DNA of 34,809 bases, from the NCBI GenBank assembly GCA_003963125.1, contig RXJK01000071.1, positions 23,529 through 58,337 of the forward strand, given 5' to 3'. This document shows positions 15,252 to 23,189 of this stretch, in pieces. Origin of the DNA: Hyphomicrobiales bacterium. Lineage in GTDB: Bacteria; Pseudomonadota; Alphaproteobacteria; Rhizobiales; Hyphomicrobiaceae. Position numbers and translations under genes: made by a program. Position 1 is the first letter of the stretch, and each line of letters starts with the position of its first letter. The notes under the pieces were generated by a model. That model saw nothing but the letters and a program-made list of their open reading frames with translations, ran no database searches and was not told the origin of the DNA.

Positions 15252-16100
15252 ATGCACACGCTCCTCATTCCGTTCCCCGACCTCAATCCCGTGGCCTTCG
15301 AACTCGGGCCGCTGTCCGTGAAATGGTACGGGCTCGCGTACCTGGCGGGCCTGCTGCTCGGGTGGCTCTACATCAAGCGACTGCTGCAGCAGGACCATCT
15401 GTGGCCCAACGGCAAGGCGCCCTTCGCACTCGCCAAGGCGGACGACCTCCTCTTGTACATGACGGTCGGGGTGCTGCTCGGGGGCCGGCTCGGGTACGTG
15501 CTGTTCTACGAACCCGCCTACTTCATCCGGCATCCGGCCGATGTGATCGCCGTCTGGCAGGGCGGCATGGCGTTTCATGGGGCGCTGCTCGGATCGATCC
15601 TCGCCATCGTGCTGTTCTCGCGCCAGCAGGGCGTGAACCCGTGGTCGGTGCTCGACCTGTGCGCGACGGCGACGCCGATGGGGCTGTTCTTCGGGCGGCT
15701 CGCGAATTTCATCAACGGTGAACTCTGGGGACGGCCGACCGACGTCGCCTGGGCGATGATCTTCCCGAACCCGCTGTCGGGCGGCGTGCCGCGGCATCCG
15801 AGCCAGCTCTACGAAGCGACGCTCGAAGGGCTCGTGCTGTTCCTGTTCATCCGCTACCTGACGCACACGAAGCTCGCTTTGAGAAATCCGGGCCTCGTCG
15901 GCGGCGTGTTCGTCGCGGGCTATGGGCTCGCGCGCTCGACGTGCGAGTTCTTCCGCGAGCCCGATCCCGGGCATTGGCTGACGATCGGGCCGTTCACGGC
16001 AGGGATCTTCTACTCGCTGCCGATGATCGTCGCGGGCGCCTGGGCCATCGTGATGGCGTTGCGGAAGGCGCAGCGGGCCCCGGCCCATGCCGGAGAGTGA
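15252..16100 (+). CDS. lgt: Prolipoprotein diacylglyceryl transferase
   Basis: The inner-membrane enzyme of 282 aa transfers diacylglycerol from phosphatidylglycerol to the lipobox Cys of prolipoproteins. Seven or so hydrophobic segments are visible. Signature segments are VKWYGLAYLAGLLLGW, GGRLGYVLFYE, GGMAFHGALLG, the Lgt signature FFGRLANFINGELWGR (about residues 138-153), HPSQLYEA and ARSTCEFFREPD. I chose the ATG at 15252, which is 7 bases after AGGT; a GTG at 15243 in the same frame is possible. The stop overlaps the start of midA by 14 bp, so the two are translated together. The downstream lipoprotein gene (18161) is a likely substrate. Confidence 0.96.
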   Translation: MHTLLIPFPDLNPVAFELGPLSVKWYGLAYLAGLLLGWLYIKRLLQQDHLWPNGKAPFALAKADDLLLYMTVGVLLGGRLGYVLFYEPAYFIRHPADVIAVWQGGMAFHGALLGSILAIVLFSRQQGVNPWSVLDLCATATPMGLFFGRLANFINGELWGRPTDVAWAMIFPNPLSGGVPRHPSQLYEATLEGLVLFLFIRYLTHTKLALRNPGLVGGVFVAGYGLARSTCEFFREPDPGHWLTIGPFTAGIFYSLPMIVAGAWAIVMALRKAQRAPAHAGE

Positions 16101-17163
16101 GCGCAGGACGCTGCGCCAGCGCATCAAGGACGAGATCAAGCGCGATGGGCCGATGTCCATCGCGCGGTACATGGAGATCTGCACGGCAGACCCCGAGGCC
16201 GGCTACTGGCAGCGCGCGGCAACGATCGGCACCGGCGGCGACTTCGTCACGGCGCCAGAGATCAGCCAGGTCTTCGGCGAGCTGATCGGGTTGTGGTGCG
16301 CGGTCACGTGGCAGCAGATGGGCGCGCCCGATCCAGTGCGGCTGATCGAGCTGGGGCCGGGACGCGGCACGCTCATGCGAGACGTGCTGCGCACGGTGCA
16401 GCGGGCGGTCGCTCCGTTCCATGCAGCGGCACAGGTGGATTTCGCCGAACTGAGCCGGCCGTTGCGCGCCGCGCAGGAAGCGGCGGTCGCAGGCCTCGCG
16501 GCATCGCCTCCCTCCTGGCACGACGATCTCGCCGATGTTCCCGACGGGCCTGCGCTCATTATCGCGAACGAGTTTCTCGATGCGCTGCCGATCCGGCAGT
16601 TCGCATTCGCCAACGGGGACTGGCAGGAGCGCGTGATCGCGCTCGACGCGGACGGAAACCTGCACTTCGCTTCTCGACCTGCAGAGGCGCCGCCGGAAGC
16701 AGCCGGCGGTCAGGGAGGCATCGTCGAGACGCGGGCGGGTGAAGACGCGCTGCTCGGCACGCTGGCAGCTCGAACTGGCTCGCTGGCGGCGCTCTTCATC
16801 GACTACGGACCGGCGGAGGATGCTGCTGGCGATACGCTGCAGGCCATGCAGCGTCATGGCTACGTCGATCCGCTTGCCGAGCCTGGAGCTGCGGACCTTA
16901 CGGCGCACGTGCACTTTGCGGCGCTCGCGCGCAAGGCGCGGGCGCACGGGTTCGCGGTGGACGGGCCGACCACACAGGCGGAGTTTCTCGGTGCGCTCGG
17001 GCTGGCGCCGCGGGCCTCGCGGCTGATGGCGGCCAACCCGGCGCAGGCGGCGGCGATCGAACTCGCGGCGCAGCGGCTCGTGGCGCCGACGGGCATGGGC
17101 AGCCTGTTCAAGGTGCTGTGCGTGCGCTCGCCGAGCCTGCCGGTTCCGCCGCCCTGGGGTTGA
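16087..17163 (+). CDS. midA: Class I SAM-dependent methyltransferase, MidA/NDUFAF7 family
   Basis: The 358-aa product has an N-terminal helical block (LRQRIKDEIKRDGPMSIARY, EICTADPEAGYWQR). The AdoMet-binding segment is RLIELGPGRGTLMRDVLRTV at about residues 95-114, after GDFVTAPEISQVFGELIGLW. ALIIANEFLDALPIRQF and LFIDYGPAEDAAGDTLQAM complete the family pattern. The mitochondrial homologue NDUFAF7 dimethylates an arginine of the complex I subunit NDUFS2, so a role in respiratory complex I assembly is a fair inference. It overlaps lgt by 14 bp and precedes pgeF by 31 bp, making a likely lgt-midA-pgeF operon, an arrangement I know from many Alphaproteobacteria. Confidence 0.92.
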   Translation: MPESERRTLRQRIKDEIKRDGPMSIARYMEICTADPEAGYWQRAATIGTGGDFVTAPEISQVFGELIGLWCAVTWQQMGAPDPVRLIELGPGRGTLMRDVLRTVQRAVAPFHAAAQVDFAELSRPLRAAQEAAVAGLAASPPSWHDDLADVPDGPALIIANEFLDALPIRQFAFANGDWQERVIALDADGNLHFASRPAEAPPEAAGGQGGIVETRAGEDALLGTLAARTGSLAALFIDYGPAEDAAGDTLQAMQRHGYVDPLAEPGAADLTAHVHFAALARKARAHGFAVDGPTTQAEFLGALGLAPRASRLMAANPAQAAAIELAAQRLVAPTGMGSLFKVLCVRSPSLPVPPPWG

Positions 17164-17194
17164 GCCACGGGCTGCCCTCGACTAGAAGCTAGAC

Positions 17195-17962
17195 ATGCTC
17201 GCCCCTGTCACCGCCCCGTCCCTCGCCGCGCTGCCCGGCATCGCGCACGGGTTCTTCACGCGGCTCGGGGGCGTTTCGACCGGCATCTACGACGCGCTCA
17301 ACTGCGGCGCGGGCTCCAGCGACGACCCTGCGGCGGTGAGCGAGAACCGGCGGCGCGTCGCCCGGCATCTCCGCGCGCATGACGTGCTGACGCTGCACCA
17401 GATCCACAGCGCCACGGCCATCGTCGTCGACAAGCCGTGGGCGGTCGAAGGGCGCCCCAAGGCCGACGCCATGGTGACGCGGACGCCCGGGCTCGCGGTT
17501 GGCGCGCTGAGTGCCGATTGCGCGCCCGTGCTGTTTGCCGACCCCGAAGCGCGGGTGGTGGCAGCGGCGCATGCCGGCTGGCGTGGTGCGGTGGGCGGCA
17601 TCCTGGAAGCCACGATCGAGGCCATGATCACGCAGGGCGCGCGGTGCGAAGCGATCCACGCGGCCGTAGGGCCGACCATCGGCCGCGACATCTACGAGGT
17701 CGGCCCGGACTTCCAGGCCCAAGTGCTCGGCCTCGATCCCGGCGCCGAGGGCTTCTTCCACGAGCCCCGGCCGGGGGCGCGGGTGCATTTCGATCTGCCC
17801 GCCTACGTAGCAGATCGCCTGCGGCGCGCGCAGGTTGCAGTTGCAGACGGAACTCCCCACTGCACGTACGAGTCGCATCAACTATTTTATAGCTTTCGTC
17901 GCTCACAGGCCCGGAAAGAGCCAGATTACGGCCGCCAAATCTCCGCCATCGTCTTGACTTAG
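17195..17962 (+). CDS. pgeF: Peptidoglycan editing factor PgeF (YfiH / multicopper oxidase-like)
   Basis: The 255-aa product has the PgeF/YfiH pattern: GIAHGFFTRLGGVS near the N-terminus, LHQIHSATAIVVD, ALSADCAPVLFAD and AAAHAGWRGAVGGI. These supply the metal-binding His, Cys and His. IHAAVGPTIGRDIYEVG and SHQLFYSFRRS complete the family. PgeF removes peptidoglycan precursors that carry L-Ser instead of L-Ala in the first stem position; members also show laccase-like or purine nucleoside activity in vitro. It follows midA on the same strand with 31 bp between. The sequence near 17870-17890 is locally AT-rich but the frame is intact. The product has no signal peptide and is cytosolic. Confidence 0.93.
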   Translation: MLAPVTAPSLAALPGIAHGFFTRLGGVSTGIYDALNCGAGSSDDPAAVSENRRRVARHLRAHDVLTLHQIHSATAIVVDKPWAVEGRPKADAMVTRTPGLAVGALSADCAPVLFADPEARVVAAAHAGWRGAVGGILEATIEAMITQGARCEAIHAAVGPTIGRDIYEVGPDFQAQVLGLDPGAEGFFHEPRPGARVHFDLPAYVADRLRRAQVAVADGTPHCTYESHQLFYSFRRSQARKEPDYGRQISAIVLT

Positions 17963-17972
17963 CGATTCTTTT

Positions 17973-17985
17973 CCACAATCTGTGG
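17973..17985 (+). other. Small hairpin overlapping a DnaA-box-like sequence after pgeF
   Basis: CCACA-ATC-TGTGG forms a 5-bp stem 10 bases after the pgeF stop codon. TTTTCCACA at 17969-17977 differs from the DnaA box TTATCCACA by one base. A single site of this kind could be chance. It may be a weak terminator. Confidence 0.3.
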
Positions 17986-18160
17986 GCGAGGGGACCGGTT
18001 GTTTCGGGTGCAACAGCAACAGTTTTCCCCAGCTCGACACAGTCTGCCGAGGTTGCCAGCGGGCCGCGAATCCATGTGGGGTGCGGTCAATGTCTACAAC
18101 CGCCGCAAAGTTCGTACGACGGCAACGCGTTCGAGGTAGTTTGAAGAGGGGGACGTCATC

Positions 18161-19228
18161 GTGACGACCATCGACGCTGCAGCGGCGCGGCGCTCCAGCC
18201 CCAGGCTCTCACTTGCGATCGCCCTGGGCCTGATGAGCGTGTCGCTCGCTGGCTGCTCGGGCGGCGGCTCTTCGCTGCTGAGCGGTGATTTCGGCTCGAG
18301 CATTTTCGGATCTTCCAGCCAGCCCGTCGCGGAGGCCCAGCCGCCGGCACCGCCTCCGGTGCCCCAGCAGCCGCTCGCGAAGATCGCGCTGGCGCCCATC
18401 ATCGGCGCGCCGGACGGCGTCGCCCGCCAGATCCAGCAGGACTTCACCAGCACCGTGCAGATGCAGCGCGTGCACGTCGCGGCCAACAAGGACGAGCCGG
18501 TCGACTACACGCTGCGCGGCTATCTCGTCGCCGCGAAAGAGAAGAACAACACCAAGGTCTCCTACATCTGGGACGTCACCGACAACACCGGCAAGCGGGT
18601 CAACCGCGTGACGGGCGAGGAAGTGCTGCCGGGCGGCGCCTCGAAGGACCCCTGGGCCGCCGTGACGCCGGAAGTGTCGCAGTCGCTCGCCAGCAAGGCC
18701 GCGAATTCGTTCGCGGGCTGGATCGCCTCGCATGGCGCCAACACCCCGGTTGCCTCGGCGACGCCGGCCGGCGTCACGAACACGGCGTCCGTGCCCGAGA
18801 ACCCGAAGAAGCGTACGGCGAGCGAGCCGGCGGCCGGAAAGGCCACCGCCAGCACCGGTGGATCGCTGATGGCGGTTGTGCCGCGCGTGACAGGCGCGCC
18901 CGGCGACGGCAGCCAGTCGCTGTCGGAAGCCATCCGCCAGGAACTCTCCGGACGCGGCGTAGCCCTTGCCGAGACACCGAGCGCGAGCACCTACCGCGTC
19001 GAAGGGTCGGTCAAGGTCGGCGAGGCCAAGGACAGCAAGCAGCCCATCGTGATCGAGTGGGTGGTGAAGGATCCTCAGGGCAAGAAGCTCGGCACCGTTT
19101 CGCAGCGCAACGAGATCCCTGCCGGGTCGCTCGACGGCGAATGGGGCGCCACCGCCCAGCAGGCCGCGGGCGCCGCCGTCCAAGGTATCGTGAAGTTGCT
19201 GCCGCAGAAGACCGCCAGCAACGGTTAA
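18161..19228 (+). CDS. Lipoprotein of unknown function upstream of prs
   Basis: The start is GTG at 18161, preceded by AGAGGGGG, a strong ribosome-binding site. The 355-aa product has a type II signal peptide with lipobox LAGC (Cys32), so it should be processed by the Lgt encoded nearby. Residues 33-70 form a Gly/Ser/Pro/Ala-rich tether. The rest holds two similar-looking modules. The first is roughly 70-195 ([20 protein letters not shown], then [20 protein letters not shown] and [19 protein letters not shown]). The second is roughly 235-350 ([55 protein letters not shown]). Both modules end with D/EWGAT- or DPWAAVTP-type segments. This suggests an internal duplication. The function is unknown; in Rhizobiales such a lipoprotein commonly precedes prs. 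Confidence 0.85.
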   Translation: MTTIDAAAARRSSPRLSLAIALGLMSVSLAGCSGGGSSLLSGDFGSSIFGSSSQPVAEAQPPAPPPVPQQPLAKIALAPIIGAPDGVARQIQQDFTSTVQMQRVHVAANKDEPVDYTLRGYLVAAKEKNNTKVSYIWDVTDNTGKRVNRVTGEEVLPGGASKDPWAAVTPEVSQSLASKAANSFAGWIASHGANTPVASATPAGVTNTASVPENPKKRTASEPAAGKATASTGGSLMAVVPRVTGAPGDGSQSLSEAIRQELSGRGVALAETPSASTYRVEGSVKVGEAKDSKQPIVIEWVVKDPQGKKLGTVSQRNEIPAGSLDGEWGATAQQAAGAAVQGIVKLLPQKTASNG

Positions 19229-19250
19229 CGGCCCAGAACGTCGACGAATT

Positions 19251-19285
19251 GGCCGGTCGCGCCCCTGCGCGGCCGGCCTTTTTTT
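19251..19285 (+). terminator. Strong rho-independent terminator after the lipoprotein gene
   Basis: The 12-bp stem is GGCCGGTCGCGC (19251-19262) with GCGCGGCCGGCC (19267-19278), with one G-U pair and a 4-base CCCT loop. Seven T residues follow at 19279-19285. It lies 22 bases after the stop codon and should separate this gene from prs. Confidence 0.9.
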
Positions 19286-19442
19286 CGAGCATTCTTACAC
19301 GGCTCCAGGCGCAAACGCGTTCGAGACGTCATCTGTCGTTTACAATCCACCCGGCGGCTTGCTAGAAGCGCCCCGAACCACAGAGGGCCGTCGAATGCCT
19401 TTCGATAGCCAACACGCGCACCGAGGCCGGGGAGCGCCGCGC

Positions 19443-20375
19443 ATGAAGATCGTCGCCGGCAATAGCAATCGACCGCTCGCAGACGCGATCTGCCAGGCCC
19501 TCAAGGTCACCCTCACCAAGAGCGTGGTGAAGCGGTTCGCGGACATGGAAGTGTTCGTCGAGGTGCAGGAGAACGTGCGCGGCGAGGACGTCTACGTCCT
19601 GCAGTCGACCTCGTTCCCGGCGAACGATAACCTGATGGAACTGCTGATCCTGGTGGATGCGCTGAAGCGCTCGATGGCGCGCCGCATCACCGCCGTCATG
19701 CCGTACTTCGGTTACGCGCGGCAGGACCGCCGCCCGGGTCCGCGCACGCCCATCTCGGCCAAGCTCGTCGCCAACCTGATCGAGCGGGCAGGCGTCGACC
19801 GCGTCATGACGGTCGACCTGCACGCGGGCCAGATCCAGGGCTTTTTCGACATTCCGACCGACAACCTGCTCGCCGCGCCCGTGATGGTGCGCGACATCCA
19901 GGAGCGCTACGGCACGGACAAGCTGCTGGTCGTGTCGCCGGACGTCGGCGGTGTGGTGCGCGCACGCGCGCTCGCCAAGCGCATCAACGTGCCCATCGCC
20001 ATCTGCGACAAGCGCCGTGAACGCGCCGGCGAGTCCGAGGTGATGAACGTGATCGGCGACGTGAAGGGCAAGCGCTGCATCCTGATCGACGATATCGTCG
20101 ATTCCGGCGGCACGCTGGTGAATGCCGCCAATGCGCTGCTCAAGGAAGGCGCGCTCGAGGTCAATGCCTACGTCACGCACGGCGTGCTGTCGGGCGGCGC
20201 CGTGGCGAAGATCTCGAACTCCAACCTCAAGACGTTCGTGATCACGGATTCCATCCAGCCGACGGAAGTGGTGAAGTCGGCGGGCAACATCCGCGTCTTG
20301 TCGATGGCGCCGCTTCTGGCCGAAGCCATTGCGCGGACGGCGCGCGAAGAGAGCGTTTCGAGCCTCTTCTACTGA
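19443..20375 (+). CDS. prs: Ribose-phosphate pyrophosphokinase (PRPP synthetase)
   Basis: The 310-aa product makes PRPP from ribose 5-phosphate and ATP, the precursor for purines, pyrimidines, His, Trp and NAD. It starts [20 protein letters not shown] at the ATG at 19443; an in-frame ATG at 19395 would add 16 residues not typical of the family. Hallmarks are the [14 protein letters not shown]-binding segment, [15 protein letters not shown], the [14 protein letters not shown] block, ICDKRR, and the PRPP-binding loop [13 protein letters not shown] at about residues 218-230. A terminator upstream suggests its own promoter between 19286 and 19442, where TTTACAAT at 19339-19346 could be a -10 region. 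It serves the purM-purN and hisC genes elsewhere in the window. Confidence 0.96.
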   Translation: MKIVAGNSNRPLADAICQALKVTLTKSVVKRFADMEVFVEVQENVRGEDVYVLQSTSFPANDNLMELLILVDALKRSMARRITAVMPYFGYARQDRRPGPRTPISAKLVANLIERAGVDRVMTVDLHAGQIQGFFDIPTDNLLAAPVMVRDIQERYGTDKLLVVSPDVGGVVRARALAKRINVPIAICDKRRERAGESEVMNVIGDVKGKRCILIDDIVDSGGTLVNAANALLKEGALEVNAYVTHGVLSGGAVAKISNSNLKTFVITDSIQPTEVVKSAGNIRVLSMAPLLAEAIARTAREESVSSLFY

Positions 20376-20381
20376 GTTTCC

Positions 20382-20522
20382 TCAAAGCTGCGGGGGCTTG
20401 GCCGCCTCGACCGAGCGTACGGCCGGTTGAGCGCGATCGATGCCGACCGAGCTGACGACGGCTGCAAACAGCGCCAGCAGCAGCGTGCCAGCCACGAAAA
20501 CCATGCGTAAGGAAGGGTCCAT
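20382..20522 (-). CDS. Small single-pass membrane protein, 46 aa
   Basis: An ATG at 20522 with AGAGG 8 bases upstream opens a 47-codon frame ending at 20382. The product begins MDPSLRMVFVAGTLLLALFA and continues AVVSSVGIDRAQPAVR. It has one clear transmembrane helix (about residues 8-27), then a short hydrophilic tail ending KPPQL. The gene is convergent with prs, with 6 bp between stop codons. The codons have the genome's third-position GC preference. I do not recognise the family. The small size, good ribosome-binding site and clean membrane helix support a real gene, but not strongly. Confidence 0.55.
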   Translation of the reverse strand: MDPSLRMVFVAGTLLLALFAAVVSSVGIDRAQPAVRSVEAAKPPQL

Positions 20523-20759
20523 GATGCGAGCCTCTGGGTTCGAGCCGGCCGCTTTGCGCGCGGTGCGGCTCTTGTTTCGATCGCGGCCAAGTCATCCTTG
20601 CGGGATGATGGCCGCCTTGTCCTCGATATGGCCCTCGATTTCAGTATCGGGAGGGCAGCGTCACACAGGCGTGAGAGGGATTGATCGGCCGCTTCAGCCT
20701 TTGTTCCCGCGCCGCGGACGCTTTATCGTCGCGGCATCGCACACGGGGACGAGACCAGC

Positions 20760-21653
20760 ATGAGCAGCCGCATCAACGATGGCCTGTGGGCCTGGAAGCA
20801 GGCCGAGAACAACAACCGCATGATCGCCTTCCAGGACGGCACCGCGCCGGCCGGCCCCGGCTGCGTCGAGCTTTCGTTCTTCGGCAGTTCCGCCTTCCGC
20901 ATCACCTCGCCCGCCGGCGTGACGATCATGATCGATCCCTGGCGCAATCCGCCCTGGGGCAATTGGGATTGGTACCTCTACGACTTCCCCAAGACGCAGG
21001 TGGACATCGGCGTCTCGACACACGCGCACTTCGACCACGACGGGCTGCACGCGCTGAGTGCCAACGTGCTGCTCGACCGGCTCGTCGGCACGTACAGCTT
21101 CGCCGACGTGACGATCACGGGCATCGCCGACAAGCACGTCAGCGACTCGAGCCATAACGCCTACGACTGGGCGCGCATGACGCGCGAACTCACGCACATG
21201 AAGACCGATCCGCCGGACAACTGGCGCTCGTTCGACAACTCGCTGATCGTGGTGGAGACGGGAGGCCTGCGCATCCTGCACTGGGGCGACAACCGGCCCA
21301 ATCCGCCCGAGCGCGTGTGGGCGGCGATCGGTGCGGTCGACGTCGCACTGCTGCCGATTGACGGTTCGGAGCACGTGATGAGCTATGCGCAGGTCGACGC
21401 GGTGATCGAGCGGCTCAAGCCGCGGATCACGGTGCCGCATCACTACTACTCGTGGGACATCCTCACGCGCGGCTCGACGCTGCTGCCGGCCGACGCCTGG
21501 ATGAAGACGCGCCCGCATGCGCGGTGGCTGACGGAGGGGACTGTGCGGCTCCCGGCCGACGAGGTGAAGGCAATGCCGCCGACGGCCATGTATTTCGGCA
21601 ACCACGTTGGGTTCACGAAGCCGAACCCGAAGGAGCGGCCGGTCGGGGCGTGA
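20760..21653 (+). CDS. MBL-fold metallo-hydrolase
   Basis: The 297-aa product is a metallo-beta-lactamase-fold protein of the UlaG-like type. It has VELSFFGSSAFRITSPAGV (first strand block), TIMIDPW, the zinc-ligand motif STHAHFDHDGLHAL (H-x-H-x-D-H, about residues 88-101), ILHWGDNRPN (further ligand region) and ITVPHHYYSW (C-terminal His). All expected metal ligands appear to be present, so it should be active. The substrate is unknown; such proteins hydrolyse lactones, phosphodiesters or other esters. No signal peptide is seen. It stands alone between the mini-gene and a repeat-rich stretch, with no partner gene. The ATG at 20760 is preceded by GGGGACGAGACC. Confidence 0.85.
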   Translation: MSSRINDGLWAWKQAENNNRMIAFQDGTAPAGPGCVELSFFGSSAFRITSPAGVTIMIDPWRNPPWGNWDWYLYDFPKTQVDIGVSTHAHFDHDGLHALSANVLLDRLVGTYSFADVTITGIADKHVSDSSHNAYDWARMTRELTHMKTDPPDNWRSFDNSLIVVETGGLRILHWGDNRPNPPERVWAAIGAVDVALLPIDGSEHVMSYAQVDAVIERLKPRITVPHHYYSWDILTRGSTLLPADAWMKTRPHARWLTEGTVRLPADEVKAMPPTAMYFGNHVGFTKPNPKERPVGA

Positions 21654-21723
21654 GCTGAGGACCTTCGGTTCGCTGGAGCCACATCGGCCTTATTCGATCT
21701 CGATCGCATGCCGCCCCTGGGTC

Positions 21724-21831
21724 CTGGGTCCCGGCTCTCCGCTTCGCTCCGGCCGGGATGACAGTCCAATATTCGCTCACCCTGTCATCCCGGAATTGCC
21801 GCAGGCAATATCCGGGACCCAGGGGCGACGT
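21724..21831. repeat. Dispersed palindromic repeat A, inverted pair (copies 3 and 4)
   Basis: Copy 3 (plus, 21724-21764) starts CTGGGTCCCGGCTC and ends GGCCGGGATGACAG. Copy 4 (minus, 21782-21831) reads CCCCTGGGTCCCGGATATTG on its own strand and ends CCGGGATGACAGG. Facing each other, the two can also form one long hairpin. They match copies at 2029 and 5755. Confidence 0.85.
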
Positions 21832-21851
21832 GTTCAGGAGTCGGCGGTGTC

Positions 21852-21921
21852 CGTAGGTCGGTTGAGCATCGCTGAACCCGACGCGCGAATGGGACCGCCG
21901 TGTCGGGTTGCGCCTACGGCT
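21852..21921. repeat. Palindromic repeat B (TAGGTCGG / AACCCGAC type)
   Basis: CCGTAGGTCGGTTGAGC, ATC, then GCTGAACCCGACGCG form a local hairpin. TGTCGGGTTGCGCCTACGG further right is the matching inverted half. It resembles a repeat widespread in proteobacterial genomes; a single degenerate copy is seen here. Confidence 0.6.
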
Positions 21922-21938
21922 CTCCCCACGTTCTGCAT

Positions 21939-21968
21939 CCCCGGATGGCGCGCAGCGCCAGTCCGGGG
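21939..21968. repeat. GC-rich hairpin unit (CCCCGGATGGCGC type)
   Basis: CCCCGGA-TGGCGC (21939-21951) pairs with GCGCCA-G-TCCGGGG (21955-21968), with one bulge and a 3-base loop. The core resembles the middle of repeat A copies 1 and 2, so it may be a shortened relative. Confidence 0.65.
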
Positions 21969-22033
21969 TCTTGCCCGGTTGCGGTCCGATCCGACCTCGA
22001 TCCACGCACGTGCCCTCATACAACGCGGCAAGG

Positions 22034-22068
22034 TCCCGGACTATCGCGCTCGCGCGCGATTTCCGGGA
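22034..22068. repeat. Hairpin unit next to the DnaJ-like gene
   Basis: TCCCGGA (22034-22040) pairs with TCCGGGA (22062-22068), and ATCGCGC (22043-22049) with GCGCGAT (22054-22060), around a 4-base loop. It lies about 55 bp after the DnaJ-like gene's stop codon and could act as a 3' structure for it. Confidence 0.6.
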
Positions 22069-22122
22069 ACGCAATTGGAGAGGGCGGCGTCCTGCGTCGG
22101 GTAGTGGCGTCCGCGGCCGATG

Positions 22123-23049
22123 TCAGCCGCGGCCGGGGTCGTACTGGTGCTTCTGCTTCCACTCGGAGAAGAAGTAGGAGAGTTCGTCGTCGACCTTCTC
22201 GGGCAGCACGATGCGGATGGCGACGAGCTGGTCGCCGTGGGCGCCCGTCGTCAGGTTCTTCACGCCCTTGCCCTTGAGGCGGAAGATGCGGCCCGAACTC
22301 GTGCCCTTCGGGATGGTGAGCTGCACGCGGCCCGATACGGTCGGCACCTCGATCTTGCCGCCCAGCACCGCCTCGTCGATGGTGATCGGCAGGTCGCACT
22401 TGATGTCGTCGCCCTCGCGCGTGAAGGAGGGGTGCGTCCGCACCTTGATCTCGACGAGCGCGTCGCCCGGCTCCATGCCGCGCACGCCGGCCATGCCCTT
22501 GCCCTTGAGGCGCAGGACCTGCCCATCGGTGACGCCTTCGGGCACGCTGAGATCGAGCGTGCCGCCGTCCGGCATGGTGACGCGCTTCTTGGCGCCGTTG
22601 ACGGCCTCCAGGAAGTCGACCTCGAGCGTGTAGCGGACGTCGCGGCCGCGGGTGGTGAAGGGATCGTAGCCCTCCCGGGCGCCGGCGCCGCGGCCCCGAT
22701 TGAAGAGGTCGGAAAAGACGTCGCCGAAGCCGAAATCGGCATCGGGGCCCGCGCCGCCACGGCCAAAACCACCGAAGCCCCCGCCGGCGCCTGCATAGGT
22801 GCGGTGGTAGGCGCGCTGCGGCTCGCCGTTGGCGTCGATCTCGCCGCGGTCGAACTTCTTGCGCTTCTCGGCATCGCCGATGATCTCGTAAGCGGCGGAG
22901 ACGCGCTTGAAGCGCTCTTCGGCTGCCGTGCGGTTGGCTGGGTTCAGGTCGGGGTGCAGCTCCTTGGCGAGCTTGCGGTAGACGCGGCGGATCTCGTCAT
23001 CCGAGGCATCGCGGGCTACGCCGAGCACTTTGTAGGGATCCTCGGCCAT
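22123..23049 (-). CDS. DnaJ-domain co-chaperone, CbpA type
   Basis: The 308-aa product has an N-terminal J domain (residues about 4-70) with the HPD motif at 32-34, needed to stimulate DnaK ATPase. A Gly/Phe-rich linker follows (about 85-115), and then a DnaJ C-terminal substrate-binding domain (GRDVRYTLEVDFLEAVNGAK, LSVPEGVTDGQVLRLKGKG, IPKGTSSGRIFRLKGKGVK). The CxxCxGxG zinc-finger repeats of true DnaJ are absent, which places it in the CbpA/DnaJ-class-B group. It is a cytosolic co-chaperone for Hsp70. It lies downstream of ppx with 140 bp between, on the same strand, so it probably has its own promoter there. No CbpM gene is adjacent. Confidence 0.92.
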   Translation of the reverse strand: MAEDPYKVLGVARDASDDEIRRVYRKLAKELHPDLNPANRTAAEERFKRVSAAYEIIGDAEKRKKFDRGEIDANGEPQRAYHRTYAGAGGGFGGFGRGGAGPDADFGFGDVFSDLFNRGRGAGAREGYDPFTTRGRDVRYTLEVDFLEAVNGAKKRVTMPDGGTLDLSVPEGVTDGQVLRLKGKGMAGVRGMEPGDALVEIKVRTHPSFTREGDDIKCDLPITIDEAVLGGKIEVPTVSGRVQLTIPKGTSSGRIFRLKGKGVKNLTTGAHGDQLVAIRIVLPEKVDDELSYFFSEWKQKHQYDPGRG

Positions 23050-23189
23050 GCGTCAGGTCCATCCGTGGCGTAAGCGGGCTTTTCCGTGTGTCAGACCACT
23101 CTACGGCAGAAACGTGGCCGGTACACGTGCGCGCCCTGAGCTTCCGGGGGATTTCAAGAGGATCTGCCGCCGCCGCAACAGCGCCAGCC

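Larger units (their letters stand above)
21654..22122. other. Gene-free stretch made mostly of palindromic repeats
   Basis: About 470 bp without a believable gene. From left to right it holds an inverted pair of repeat A, a TAGGTCGG/AACCCGAC type repeat, and two further hairpins. Separate entries give positions. It lies between the 3' ends of two convergent genes, the MBL hydrolase and the DnaJ-like gene. Confidence 0.75.

Noticed and set aside
17969-17985. Replication origin signal near pgeF
   Set aside because: There is only one near-match to a DnaA box, with no AT-rich unwinding element, no cluster of boxes and no dnaA or hemE nearby.
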